A stretch of 64,000 nt of DNA from Streptomyces iconiensis (GTDB lineage Bacteria > Actinomycetota > Actinomycetes > Streptomycetales > Streptomycetaceae), in contig NZ_JANCPR020000021.1 of the NCBI RefSeq assembly GCF_028657195.3, forward strand, positions 62,001 through 126,000. The letters are read 5' to 3'. Of this stretch, positions 47,500 to 56,365 are shown one piece after another. The position numbers and the translations under genes are program-made. The first letter of the stretch is position 1; each line of letters opens with the position of its first letter. Below the pieces are notes generated by a model that ran no database searches, was not told where the DNA came from, and saw only the letters and a list, made by a program, of their open reading frames with translations.

Positions 47500-49719
47500 T
47501 TATGCCGTGGGCTTGGTTCGCCATAGGAGCCAGGTGAAGTACGGGGCGCCGAGGACGGCGGTGACGAGGCCGACGGGGAGTTGGGCGGGTGCGGCCAGGG
47601 TGCGGCCGATGGTGTCGGCGACGGTTACCAGGAGGGCGCCGAGCAGGGCGGCGACGGGGAGCACGCGTGCGTGGCGTTGGCCGACGAGGGCGCGGGCCGC
47701 GTGGGGGGCGACGAGGCCGACGAAGCCGACCACGCCGACCGCGGCGACAGCGGTCGCGGTGAGGAGGACGGCGATGCTCAGCAGGCCGAGCCGGGTCGCG
47801 CCGGGGCGGATGCCGAGCAGGCGGGGTGTGTCGGCGTCCAGGCCGATGAGGTCGAGGGTGCGGCGCAGCGTGACGAGTATGGGCAGGCACAGCAGGAGCG
47901 CCGCCGCGACCGGCAGCACCTCGGGGAACGTACGGCCGTAGGTGGAGCCGGAGAGCCACACCAGCGCCTTGGTCCCGTTGTGTGGGTCAGTGAGCACGAT
48001 CAGCAGGCTGACCAGCGCGGACGTACCGGCCGATACACCGATGCCGACCAGTACCAGCCGGTTCTGCTCCAGGCCGCGGCGTGCGGCGAGTCCGAAGACG
48101 AGTACGGCCGTGAGCGCGGCGCCCGCGAGTGCGGAGCCGCTGACCAGCACGAAGCTTGCCAGGGGTACGAGGGTGAGGGTGAGGACGGCGCCGACGCCGG
48201 CGCCGCCGACGACTCCGAGGATGGCGGGCTCGGCCAGCGGGTTGCGGGAGACCGCCTGCACGACCGCTCCCGCTGTGGCCAGCGCGGCGCCTGCCAGCAG
48301 TGCGGCGGCGATCCTCGGCACGCGGGTGTCGAGTACGAACGCGACGGCCTGACCCACGTCCCCCGTAAGCCAGTTGGTGACGTCGCCGAGCAGCAGCGGG
48401 GTGTCGCCGAGGAGGGTGGCGGTCACGACAGCGGCGACCAGGCCGGTGCTGGTCAGTACCAGGGTGAGGACGAAAGCGCGTCGGCCGCGCAGGCGCGCGA
48501 AGGCCGTCGTCGCGCCGGCGGCGCCCGCGTCGCGGGCGCGGTAGGCCAGCGCGACGAGGACGACGGCACCGAAGAAGGTCGTGACGATCCCGGTCGGCAC
48601 GGCGGCGCCTGCCTGGGCGCCGAACAGGGCGCGCAGCAGCACATCGGCGCCGAGCAGCACGAGCGCTCCGGCCAGCGCGGACGCGGGGACGAACGCGCGG
48701 TGGCGCGCGAGTCCGGGCGCCCACGCGGCCACGAGCCGCACGATGGCGGGCGCGCACAGGCCGACGAAGCCGATCGGTCCTGCGATCGTGACGGCGACGG
48801 CCGCGAGCAGTACGGACAGCAGGACTGCGATGCCGCGGGTGAGGCGCGGGCTGACGCCGACGACGGAGGCGCCGTCGTCGCCCAGCGCCAGGATGTCGAG
48901 CCGCCGGCCCAGCAGCAGGAGGCCGAGCAGCGCGGCGGCGACGACCGGCGCCAGCTGTTCGACGGCGCCCATACCGGTCTGTGCGATCGAACCGTTGCCC
49001 CAGGCGAAGAGGCCCGTCGTCTGCTGGGCGCGCAGGAGCAGCAGCATCCCGCTCAGCCCGCTGAGTGCCAGAGCGAGCGCGGAGCCGGCCAGCACGAGCC
49101 GGATCGGTCCCGTTCCCGCCCGCGAGAGGCCGAGCACGATGCCGGCGGCGAGCAGACCGCCGGCGAACGCCGTGCCTCCGGCGGATAGTACGGGCAGGGA
49201 GATGCCGAAGGCGGCTACGGCGACGACAGCGAGGTAGGCGCCCGCGTTCACCGCGAGGGTGTCGGGGGAGGCCAGCACATTGCGCGACACCGATTGCAGC
49301 GCCGCGCCCGCCGCGCCCAGCGCACAGCCCACGAGCAGCCCTGCCGCGAGCCGGGGCAGCCGGGAGGCCACGAGTACGGGTGCGGCGTCGCCCGTTCCGC
49401 TCCGTCCCGACATCCAACTGGTCACCGCCTGCCAGAGGGCGTGCGGACCGATGCCCGCGGTGCCCTGGCTCACGTGTACGGCGGCGAGGAGGACGAGGGC
49501 GAGGAGCGCGGCCACGGCCAGGAGGGCCGTACGGGCGCCGTTGGTTGAGCCCGTTGAGCCCGTTGGCCCCGTTGGCCCCGTTGGGCTGGTTGGGCCGGTT
49601 GTGACGAGTGAGGCGTTTGTGGCGGGGGCGCCGGCCGGGGACGCTGCCTCGGCCGGGCGCGGTGCCTCGGCCGGTGTGGTCGCTGACGTGTGCCGGAACT
49701 TCATGGTTCGGATGTTCAC
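47500..49719 (-). CDS. Fused double FecCD-type siderophore permease
   Basis: 739 aa; GTG at 49719 or ATG at 49704. After a Pro/Gly/Thr-rich cytoplasmic N-terminus (PTSPTGPTGPTGSTGSTNG) come two tandem FecCD permease halves, each ~330 aa with about 10 membrane helices. The family motif is seen twice: RLPRLAAGLLVGCALGAAGA and RVPRIAAALLAGAALATAGA. Fused permeases of this kind (FhuB-like) form the complete membrane channel of an iron-siderophore importer. It is the third gene of a minus-strand operon after the ATPase and binding-protein genes, controlled by the iron box at 51915. Confidence 0.9.
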   Translation of the reverse strand: MNIRTMKFRHTSATTPAEAPRPAEAASPAGAPATNASLVTTGPTSPTGPTGPTGSTGSTNGARTALLAVAALLALVLLAAVHVSQGTAGIGPHALWQAVTSWMSGRSGTGDAAPVLVASRLPRLAAGLLVGCALGAAGAALQSVSRNVLASPDTLAVNAGAYLAVVAVAAFGISLPVLSAGGTAFAGGLLAAGIVLGLSRAGTGPIRLVLAGSALALALSGLSGMLLLLRAQQTTGLFAWGNGSIAQTGMGAVEQLAPVVAAALLGLLLLGRRLDILALGDDGASVVGVSPRLTRGIAVLLSVLLAAVAVTIAGPIGFVGLCAPAIVRLVAAWAPGLARHRAFVPASALAGALVLLGADVLLRALFGAQAGAAVPTGIVTTFFGAVVLVALAYRARDAGAAGATTAFARLRGRRAFVLTLVLTSTGLVAAVVTATLLGDTPLLLGDVTNWLTGDVGQAVAFVLDTRVPRIAAALLAGAALATAGAVVQAVSRNPLAEPAILGVVGGAGVGAVLTLTLVPLASFVLVSGSALAGAALTAVLVFGLAARRGLEQNRLVLVGIGVSAGTSALVSLLIVLTDPHNGTKALVWLSGSTYGRTFPEVLPVAAALLLCLPILVTLRRTLDLIGLDADTPRLLGIRPGATRLGLLSIAVLLTATAVAAVGVVGFVGLVAPHAARALVGQRHARVLPVAALLGALLVTVADTIGRTLAAPAQLPVGLVTAVLGAPYFTWLLWRTKPTA

Positions 49720-49735
49720 GGGTGGTGGCCCGGGC

Positions 49736-50710
49736 TCAGTTGGTCAGGGACTTCACGAGCGCGTCGGCGTACTGCCGTGCCGACGCGGTGCCGCCGAACA
49801 TCCAGATGCCGTCCGGCAGCCGGTGCACCCGGTCCTTCTTGACGAAGGGCAGGGACTTCCACACGCCGTTGTCCTTGAGTCCTTCGGCGAACGGGTCCTT
49901 GCCGTCGGCGGAGTTGGTGATGTACGCGAAGTGCGCGTCACCGATCTTCGTCAGGCCCTCGACGTCCGTGGCCGCGAGGCCGTAGTTCTTGTCGCCCTTC
50001 ATGGGCCAGGGGTTCTTCAGGCCCAGTTCGGTGTTGATGTCCGCGAACAGTGCGCCCTTGGCGTACGGACGTATCGAGACCTGGTTGCCCTGCTGGGAGC
50101 CGTCCGCGAACGCGACCTTTTCGCCGTCCAGTCCGGCGGCGGCGAGCTTCTTCCTTCCGGCGGCGAGCGAGGCGCGGAAGGAGGTCACCTCGGCCTTGGC
50201 CTTGTCCTCCTTGCCCGTTGCCTGGGCGAGGAGGCGCATGTTGTCGGTCATCTGGGAGATCTGCTTGCTCGCGTCGGCGGACTTGACGACGACAACCGGG
50301 GCGATCTTGGAGAGCTGGCGGATCGCGGAGTCGGGCAGGTCGGTCGTGGCGGCGACGAGGTCCGGCTTCAGCCCGGCCACGGTTCCGACGCTGGGTTCAC
50401 CGCGTGTGCCGATGTCCTTGACGTCGCCGGTGAGCTTGGCCGCGGTGTCGTAGGCCCGGTAGCCCTTGACGTCGGCGACACCGACGGGGGTGACGCCCAG
50501 GGTGAGCAGCGACTCGGTGACGTTCCACTCGGTGGTGACGATGCGCTTGGCAGGCCCGTCGAGCTTCACCTTCTTGCCGCGGGCGTCGGTGACGGTGAGG
50601 CCCGAAGCGGAGTCGCTGTCCTTCTTGGGCGCCTCTGTGGTGCCGCAGCCGACGAGTGTGGTCGCCGTGGCGGCGGCGATCAGGAGCCATGTCTTGTGCT
50701 TGGTGGCCAT
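49736..50710 (-). CDS. Iron-siderophore ABC transporter substrate-binding lipoprotein
   Basis: 324 aa; ATG at 50710. A lipoprotein signal with lipobox (LLIAAATATTLVGC) precedes a type III periplasmic-binding fold: KRIVTTEWNVTESLLTLGVT PVG at the N-lobe, GTVAGLKPDLVAATTDLPDS and AYITNSADGKDPFAEGL later. It captures ferric siderophore at the cell surface and delivers it to the permease encoded downstream (16 nt). Confidence 0.9.
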   Translation of the reverse strand: MATKHKTWLLIAAATATTLVGCGTTEAPKKDSDSASGLTVTDARGKKVKLDGPAKRIVTTEWNVTESLLTLGVTPVGVADVKGYRAYDTAAKLTGDVKDIGTRGEPSVGTVAGLKPDLVAATTDLPDSAIRQLSKIAPVVVVKSADASKQISQMTDNMRLLAQATGKEDKAKAEVTSFRASLAAGRKKLAAAGLDGEKVAFADGSQQGNQVSIRPYAKGALFADINTELGLKNPWPMKGDKNYGLAATDVEGLTKIGDAHFAYITNSADGKDPFAEGLKDNGVWKSLPFVKKDRVHRLPDGIWMFGGTASARQYADALVKSLTN

Positions 50711-50718
50711 CGGGGAGT

Positions 50719-51909
50719 TCAGGGCCTTTCGGTGTGCTGGTGGCGAAGGTGGTGCCGGCCCACCGCGCGGGTGCGGGGGCTGCCGGGGGAGGTGTCGTGG
50801 TCGACCTCGATACGGATGCCGTACGTCTCCGACAGCAGTGCGGGGTCGTACACCTCGGCCGGAGTGCCGGTGGCGGCGACGCGTCCTGCCGAGAGCAGGA
50901 CGATCTGGTCGGCCACCGAGGCGGCCTGGTCCAGGTCGTGCAGTACGACTCCTACGGTCACGCCGTGGGCGTCGGCGAGGTCGCGGACCAGGTCGAGGAT
51001 CTCGACCTGGTACCGCAGGTCGAGGTAGGTGGTCGGCTCGTCGAGCAGCAGTACGTCGGTGTCCTGCGCGAGGCAGCAGGCGAGCCAGACGCGCTGCAAC
51101 TGGCCGCCGGAGAGGGTCTCGACACCCCGGTCCGCGAACGAGGCGGCATCGGTGACGGCCAGAGCGTGCTCGACCAGCCGTGTGCCGTCGGGGTCGGCGC
51201 CGGCGCCCCGGAACCGCTGCCGGTACGGGTGCCGGCCGAAGCCGACCACCTCGCGAACGCTGAGCCCGGACGGCGCCGCGCGGCTCTGCGCGAGCAGCGT
51301 GATCCGGCGGGCGAAGTCGGTACGGGAGAGCGCGAGTGCGTCGACCGGATCGGGTGGCGCGAGCGGAACGGCCGGGGCAGCCGGGGCAGTCAGGGCGGCC
51401 GGGTCGAGCGCGTCGAGTGCCTCTGCCCGGTCGGTGGCCGGGGTGACCCCGGTGGCTGCGGCGCCCGCAGCGACCTTGGCGGTCCCGACGGTCCCGGCGG
51501 TCCCGACGCCCCCGGTGCCTTTCGCGCTTTCGGTGTCCTCGGCGCTCTCGGCGACCCCGGCGCCCGCAACCGCTCTGGTGTCCTGGGCGGGTACGGTCAC
51601 GCTGCCTGTGCGGGGTTTGTGCAGCCTGGCCAGGGCGCGCAACAGGGTCGATTTCCCGCTGCCGTTCGGCCCGATCAACGCGGTCACGCGGCCACGTGGC
51701 AGGCGCAGATCGGCCTGGTGCACGACGTCGGTACCGTCGTAGGCGACCGTGATGCCCGTCGCGTCGAGGCCGTATCCGGCAGGACCGTATCCGGGCGAGG
51801 TTGATCCGGCAGGACTGGCTCCGGCGGCGCCGGCTCCGGCAGGGCCGTATCCGGCAGGGGTGGGTCCGCGCGGGGGGAGCGCGTCCCGGCGGGGTGCCTT
51901 GGTGTTCAC
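50719..51909 (-). CDS. Siderophore ABC transporter ATPase with low-complexity insert
   Basis: 396 aa; GTG at 51909, next to the iron box. Walker A is LIGPNGSGKSTLLRALARLH, the signature is TLSGGQLQRVWLA, Walker B is DVLLLDEPTTYLDL and the H-loop is VLHDLDQAAS. The family is usually ~265 aa. Here about 90 Ala/Gly/Thr/Val-rich residues (GTGGVGTAGTVGTAKVAAGA) interrupt the region between Walker A and the Q-loop (ITLLAQSRAAPSGL). The N-terminus is also extended with Gly/Ala/Pro repeats. The catalytic motifs are intact, so it is probably functional. Confidence 0.9.
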   Translation of the reverse strand: MNTKAPRRDALPPRGPTPAGYGPAGAGAAGASPAGSTSPGYGPAGYGLDATGITVAYDGTDVVHQADLRLPRGRVTALIGPNGSGKSTLLRALARLHKPRTGSVTVPAQDTRAVAGAGVAESAEDTESAKGTGGVGTAGTVGTAKVAAGAAATGVTPATDRAEALDALDPAALTAPAAPAVPLAPPDPVDALALSRTDFARRITLLAQSRAAPSGLSVREVVGFGRHPYRQRFRGAGADPDGTRLVEHALAVTDAASFADRGVETLSGGQLQRVWLACCLAQDTDVLLLDEPTTYLDLRYQVEILDLVRDLADAHGVTVGVVLHDLDQAASVADQIVLLSAGRVAATGTPAEVYDPALLSETYGIRIEVDHDTSPGSPRTRAVGRHHLRHQHTERP

Positions 51910-51914
51910 GTCGC

Positions 51915-51933
51915 TTAGGTTAGCCTAACCTAA
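51915..51933. promoter_or_regulatory. Iron box (DmdR1/IdeR-type operator)
   Basis: TTAGGTTAGCCTAACCTAA is a nearly perfect 19-bp palindrome matching the DtxR/IdeR/DmdR consensus TTAGGTTAGGCTCACCTAA. It lies 6 nt upstream of the ATPase gene start. Under iron sufficiency the repressor would block the importer operon. Confidence 0.92.
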
Positions 51934-52037
51934 AACGATCTTGAGGTGACGGGGGCCGTGCGCGGCTCGCCGGGCCCGCTCCGGGCCCGGCCCCCGTTTT
52001 CGCCCGGTCTGCCAACTCCGTTGCGGCGACGGGCGGT

Positions 52038-52796
52038 TCAGCGAGAGGTAGAGGAGGACGCGGCGGCGGACGCGGTGGCGGAGTCCGCTGTGACCGAGGC
52101 CATGCGGGCCCGGTCGTCGACCAGGGCCTGGAAGGCCGGCAGGTCGCCGATGACTTCCTCGGCGCGGTCCTGCTGCTGGTGCAGGGCGTAGTAGCGGGCC
52201 CCGATGGCATCGGGGTCGGACTCGCCCTTGCCGGGGGCGATACCGGTGGCGATGGTCACCGTGCCGACGTATATCCCTTCCGGCCGGAGTTCGGTGTGCA
52301 GGGCGTGCGCCCAGTTCCGCAGGCCGGCCATGGCCATGCCGACGTTGGCCAGGAAGGGTGCGGGGACCGTCGAGGAGACTCTCGTGGTCAGCAGCAGGGT
52401 GCCGTTGCCCCGGGCGCGCATCTCCGGCAGCACATGCTGTACGGCGGCCACGGCGCCCAGTGTGTGCAGTGCGAACTGGGCGGTGGCCGAGGCGACCGTG
52501 GTCCGAGCTGCGTGGGTGATCGGTCCTGTCGGGCTGGGGCTGAACTCCAGGACGTCGATCGGCCCCAGCGCGCTCTTCGCCGCGGTGAGAGCGGCGGCGA
52601 GGGCTTCGGGGTCGCGGATGTCGGCGGGGAAGGCGGCGGCGGTGATGCCCGGCCCGGCCAACTCGTCGACCAGGGCATCCAGCTTCGCCTTCGTGCGCGC
52701 GATCAGTCCGACCCTGAAGCCATGGCGGCCGAACGTATGGGCCACCCCCATTCCCAGCCCGGGGCCCGCGCCGACCACAACCAGTGTCTTTGCCAC
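52038..52796 (-). CDS. Atypical short-chain dehydrogenase/reductase
   Basis: 252 aa from a GTG at 52796 (GGAGAG upstream). The Rossmann motif VVVGAGPGLGMGVAHTFGRH is present, as is the Asp-x-x-Asp region (FPADIRDPEA). The position of the catalytic YxxxK reads LANVGMAMAGLRNWAHA, so the Tyr and Lys are missing. It may be a non-catalytic or differently acting SDR. It is divergent from the HxlR regulator at 52941, which probably controls it. Confidence 0.8.
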   Translation of the reverse strand: MAKTLVVVGAGPGLGMGVAHTFGRHGFRVGLIARTKAKLDALVDELAGPGITAAAFPADIRDPEALAAALTAAKSALGPIDVLEFSPSPTGPITHAARTTVASATAQFALHTLGAVAAVQHVLPEMRARGNGTLLLTTRVSSTVPAPFLANVGMAMAGLRNWAHALHTELRPEGIYVGTVTIATGIAPGKGESDPDAIGARYYALHQQQDRAEEVIGDLPAFQALVDDRARMASVTADSATASAAASSSTSR

Positions 52797-52940
52797 CGAA
52801 GTTTCTCTCCGACCGGAAACCCGGCGCAACTCGCGTGCGGGGCCCGATACTTACTTCTTGTTCGTAGGTGCATGCTTCGTCACTACGATGAGTTGGACAA
52901 GACGGCACATTGCTGTCGGTCACGTACACGGAGGTAACCG

Positions 52941-53396
52941 CTGTCTCCCATCCCGGACGACCCGCCGGCAGCCGGCATCGGTGAGGGTGAAGGCGAGGCG
53001 GAGAGCGCGGGCGAGGGCGGGGGTGGCGAGTCCGAAGAGGACGTGTGCCGGCAAGTGCTGGGGGTCCTCGGCGTGGTCGGTGACAAGTGGAGCATCCTGG
53101 TCGTCGGACAGCTCCGTGACCGCACTCTGCGCTTCGGCGAGCTGCACCGCGCCGTCACCGGTATCTCGCAGCGGATGCTCACCCTCACGCTGCGGCAGCT
53201 CGAACGCGACGGTCTGCTGACCCGCACCGTCTACGCCAGCGTTCCGCCGCGCGTGGAGTACACCCTGACCGAACTCGGCTCGACGCTGCTGGACGCCGCC
53301 ACCGCCCTGGGTGAATGGGCCGCGGCGCACCGCGAGGAAATCGGTGACAACCGGCGCCGCTACTCCGACGCTCATCCACCGCGGTCACGGTCCTGA
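52941..53396 (+). CDS. HxlR-family transcriptional regulator
   Basis: About 151 aa. The winged-helix core CRQVLGVLGVVGDKWSILVV, FGELHRAVTGISQRMLTLTL, RQLERDGLLTRTVY is typical of HxlR proteins with an N-terminal Cys as redox or electrophile sensor. The start is uncertain. A strong GGAGGT lies 5 nt before a CTG at 52941, giving an extra acidic, Gly-rich N-terminus; a GTG at 53043 starts right at the conserved Cys but lacks a ribosome-binding site. Divergent from the SDR gene. Confidence 0.8.
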   Translation: MSPIPDDPPAAGIGEGEGEAESAGEGGGGESEEDVCRQVLGVLGVVGDKWSILVVGQLRDRTLRFGELHRAVTGISQRMLTLTLRQLERDGLLTRTVYASVPPRVEYTLTELGSTLLDAATALGEWAAAHREEIGDNRRRYSDAHPPRSRS

Positions 53397-53580
53397 CCGA
53401 CCGCATGGGGGTCAGCGCCGGGGAGCGGTGAACGGAGAGCGGGGAGGGGCAGCGAGAGGGGGATTTGTCGGGTGTGCTCGGGTATCCGAGTTCCAGTTGT
53501 GGCGTGTTTGCAAAGGTTGGGCGTCGATCGGCGCACGTTCTGCCACCCCCGTGGAGCTTTCCTTACGGGTACTTGATGAG

Positions 53581-54411
53581 ATGTATTTCGTGACAGGCTC
53601 ATCGATACCCACCGTGACAGGACCCGTCGAGTCGTACGTGGCGATCGGCGACAGTTTCACCGAGGGCGTTGGGGACCCCGGTCCCGACGGTACGTTCGTC
53701 GGCTGGGCCGACCGCCTGGCCGGGATGCTTGCCGCGCAGGCGCCGCCCGGTTTCCGCTACGCCAACCTCGCCGTGCGGGGCCGGCTGCTCGGCCCGATCG
53801 TCGCCGAACAGGTGCCGCGCGCCACGGCGCTCGCGCCGGACCTCGTCACCTTCTGTGCGGGCGGGAACGACATCCTGCGGCCGGGGTCCGACCCGGACGC
53901 GCTGGCGGAGCAGTACGAGAAGGCGCTGGTCCAGCTCCTCACCCGCGTCGGCACCGTGGTCGTGTGCACCGGCTTCGACACCCGCGGCGTGCCTGTGCTG
54001 CGTCATCTGCGCGGCAAGATCGCGACGTACAACACACATCTGTGGGCACTCGCGGACCGGCATCACTGCCCTGTGCTCGATCTGTGGTCGCTCAGGTCGG
54101 TGCAGGAGCGCGATGCCTGGAGCGAGGACCGTCTCCACCTCTCCGCGCTCGGGCACGAACGGGTGGCACGCCGCTGTGCGGAGGCGCTCGGCGTCGAGGC
54201 CGCAGCCCCGTCGTCGCCCGTTCCGCCGCCCGCCGCGCTGACGGCGGCGCCCTCGCTGCCTGCTGCCGGGCCCAGGTCACCGGCGGCGGCGCGGCGCGAC
54301 GACCTCCACTGGGCGCGCCACCATCTCCTGCCGTGGATCGGCCGCCGGCTGCGGGGCCAGTCCTCCGGCGACCATGTCGAAGCCAAGCGGCCCGAACTCC
54401 TGCCGCTGTAG
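53581..54411 (+). CDS. SGNH/GDSL hydrolase
   Basis: 276 aa from the ATG at 53581. SGNH blocks: AIGDSFTEGVGDPGPDGTFV (block I Ser), NLAVRGRLL (block II), CAGGNDILRPG (block III Gly-Asn-Asp) and DRLHLSALGHERVARR (block V Asp-His). An Ala/Pro-rich C-terminal extension follows. No signal peptide, so a cytoplasmic esterase/lipase is likely. The gene's 3' end is the first unit of a short tandem repeat. Confidence 0.85.
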   Translation: MYFVTGSSIPTVTGPVESYVAIGDSFTEGVGDPGPDGTFVGWADRLAGMLAAQAPPGFRYANLAVRGRLLGPIVAEQVPRATALAPDLVTFCAGGNDILRPGSDPDALAEQYEKALVQLLTRVGTVVVCTGFDTRGVPVLRHLRGKIATYNTHLWALADRHHCPVLDLWSLRSVQERDAWSEDRLHLSALGHERVARRCAEALGVEAAAPSSPVPPPAALTAAPSLPAAGPRSPAAARRDDLHWARHHLLPWIGRRLRGQSSGDHVEAKRPELLPL

Positions 54412-54509
54412 GCCCCAAGTCCTGCCGCTGTAAGCCCGGGCTCCTGCCCCTGTAGGTCCGGGCTCCTGCCCCCCCCCGTAAGCCCGGGCCCCTGCCGCTG
54501 TAGGTCCGG
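54395..54509. repeat. Degenerate ~22-bp tandem repeat at the GDSL gene 3' end
   Basis: Five units of the form CTCCTGCCGCTGTAGGYCCGG at about 54395, 54417, 54440, 54462 and 54488. The first unit contains the TAG stop of the hydrolase gene, and later units repeat that stop region. One unit carries a run of nine C. It is likely a slippage-generated array. Confidence 0.7.
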
Positions 54510-54572
54510 ACGCCGTCCGCCGCCTCGGCACCCGCTCCCAGGTGGCGCGGGGATGTGCGCCAGCATGGGTGT

Positions 54573-55550
54573 ATGGCATCGCAAGGCAGTACCGAGGCAC
54601 TGGTCACCGAACGGTTGGGCGAGAACGTCTTCGCGTTCGTTCAAGGGGAAGGCGGTTGGGGGTACGCGAACGCCGGGCTGGTCGCCGACGGTGGTGAAGC
54701 CCTGCTGGTGGACACGTTCTTCACGTTGGCACAGACACGGACGCTGTGTGCCGCGGTCGAGGAGGCCGTACCGGGCGCGCGGGTCGGCACGGTCGTCAAC
54801 ACGCATCTGAACGGGGACCACTGCTGGGGCAACCAGCTCTTTCCCGGGGCCAGGTTCCTCACGTCGGCGGCGAACGTGGCCGGTGTGGACAAGGAGGTCT
54901 CGCCGGCCCTCCTGCGGCAGCTCCAGGAGCAGCCGCCGCCGGGCGAGGTCGGGCGGTATCTCGTCGAGCACTTCGGTGCCTTCGACTTCGGCGGCGTGGC
55001 GGAGACCCGCGCCTGGACCACGTTCTCCGGTCGGCTGACCGTGCAACTGGGCGGCACCGAGGTGGAGTTGCTGGAGGTGGGGCCCGCGCACACCGAGGGC
55101 GACGTGGCCGTGCATGTGCCCGGCGCCGGTGTGGTCTTCTGCGGTGACCTCTTCTTCCACCGGGGCCATCCGGTCGTCTGGAGCGGGCCCCTGACGAACT
55201 GGGCGGCGGCGTGCGACCGGCTGCTGGCGACCGGCGCCGAGACCTTCGTACCCGGCCACGGCCCGCTCGCCGACCGGGGCGACCTCGCCGGTTTCCGCGA
55301 CTACCTGCACCACGTACAGGCCCACGCCTCGCGCGCCGCGACCGCGGGGGTCCCCCTCCTCGACGCGGTGCGCGCCATGCCCCTCCACGGTTACGAGGAG
55401 TGGACCCACCCCGAGCGGCTGCTGACAGCCGCCGCCTCGGTCTACCGCGAACTCGGCGCTCCCGCACCGGAGTCGACGCTGGAACTGCTCGGCCTGGCCG
55501 CGTGCCTCACGGAGCCGCGTGCCTCGGGAGCCGCGTACCCCGCGGAGTGA
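54573..55550 (+). CDS. Metallo-beta-lactamase-fold hydrolase
   Basis: 325 aa from ATG 54573 (an in-frame GTG at 54555 is possible). The metal-binding motif NTHLNGDHCWGNQLFPGARF (HxxxDH type) is followed by GPAHTEGDVAVHVPGAGVVF and FCGDLFF, and the later metal-ligand His PGHGPLADRGDLAGF. General hydrolase; substrate unknown. It is convergent with terD and separated from it by a strong hairpin. Confidence 0.88.
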   Translation: MASQGSTEALVTERLGENVFAFVQGEGGWGYANAGLVADGGEALLVDTFFTLAQTRTLCAAVEEAVPGARVGTVVNTHLNGDHCWGNQLFPGARFLTSAANVAGVDKEVSPALLRQLQEQPPPGEVGRYLVEHFGAFDFGGVAETRAWTTFSGRLTVQLGGTEVELLEVGPAHTEGDVAVHVPGAGVVFCGDLFFHRGHPVVWSGPLTNWAAACDRLLATGAETFVPGHGPLADRGDLAGFRDYLHHVQAHASRAATAGVPLLDAVRAMPLHGYEEWTHPERLLTAAASVYRELGAPAPESTLELLGLAACLTEPRASGAAYPAE

Positions 55551-55584
55551 GGTGCCGCCTCCCGGGGAGCCCCGGGCATGACCG

Positions 55585-55614
55585 GGGCCCCGCGCTTCGA
55601 TGTGCGCGGGGCCC
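55585..55614. terminator. Bidirectional terminator between convergent genes
   Basis: An 11-bp stem GGGCCCCGCGC / GCGCGGGGCCC with an 8-nt loop lies between the stops of the metallo-hydrolase and terD genes. Confidence 0.75.
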
Positions 55615-55675
55615 GGGCCGGGGTGGTGCGGGCCGGTCCGTGTGCTGCGGCTGACCGGCCGGTGTGGGAAGGCGC

Positions 55676-56251
55676 TCAGACGTTGACGCCGAAGTCCTGT
55701 GCGATACCGCGCAGGCCGGAGGCGTAGCCCTGGCCGACGGCGCGGAACTTCCACTCGGCGCCGTTGCGGTACAGCTCGCCGAAGACCATCGCCGTCTCGG
55801 TCGAGGCGTCCTCGGTGAGGTCGTAGCGGGCCAGCTCGTTGTTGTCGGCCTGGTTGACGACGCGGATGAAAGCGTTGCGCACCTGGCCGAAGCTCTGCTG
55901 GCGGCTCTCCGCCTCGTGGATGGAGACGGGGAAGACGACCTTGTCGACCTCGGCCGGCACGGCGGCGAGGTTCACCTTGATCGCCTCGTCGTCGCCCTCG
56001 CCCTCGCCCGTGAGGTTGTCACCGGTGTGCTCGACGGAACCGTCGGGGCTGGTGAGGTTGTTGAAGAAGACGAAGTGCTGGTCGGAGATGACCTTGCTGC
56101 CCGTGTCGACGAGCAGCGCGCTGGCGTCCAGGTCGAAGTCGGTGCCGGTGGTGGTCCGTACGTCCCAGCCCAGTCCTACGGTGACGGCGGTCAGCCCGGG
56201 TGCTTCCTTGCTGAGCGAGACATTGCCGCCCTTGGCCAGTGAGACTCCCAC
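55676..56251 (-). CDS. terD: TerD-family stress protein
   Basis: 191 aa, full length for the family. It starts MGVSLAKGGNVSLSKEAPGL, with calcium-binding acidic motifs DFDLDASALLVD and GEGEGDDEAIKVNL and the conserved FVFFNNLTSPDGSV. TerD proteins bind Ca2+ and are linked to tellurite, colicin and phage resistance and to stress and development in Streptomyces. It is a single gene here. Confidence 0.93.
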   Translation of the reverse strand: MGVSLAKGGNVSLSKEAPGLTAVTVGLGWDVRTTTGTDFDLDASALLVDTGSKVISDQHFVFFNNLTSPDGSVEHTGDNLTGEGEGDDEAIKVNLAAVPAEVDKVVFPVSIHEAESRQQSFGQVRNAFIRVVNQADNNELARYDLTEDASTETAMVFGELYRNGAEWKFRAVGQGYASGLRGIAQDFGVNV

Positions 56252-56365
56252 AATCCCCTCCTGAGGGTGTTCGGGTGTGCATCAGGTGCCGAAAAACCTA
56301 CAGGACTGTAGAAGGGATGCGGTGTTGCGTCCTGGCAGCGAATTCGCCGGTTTTTGCCGCCCCGC

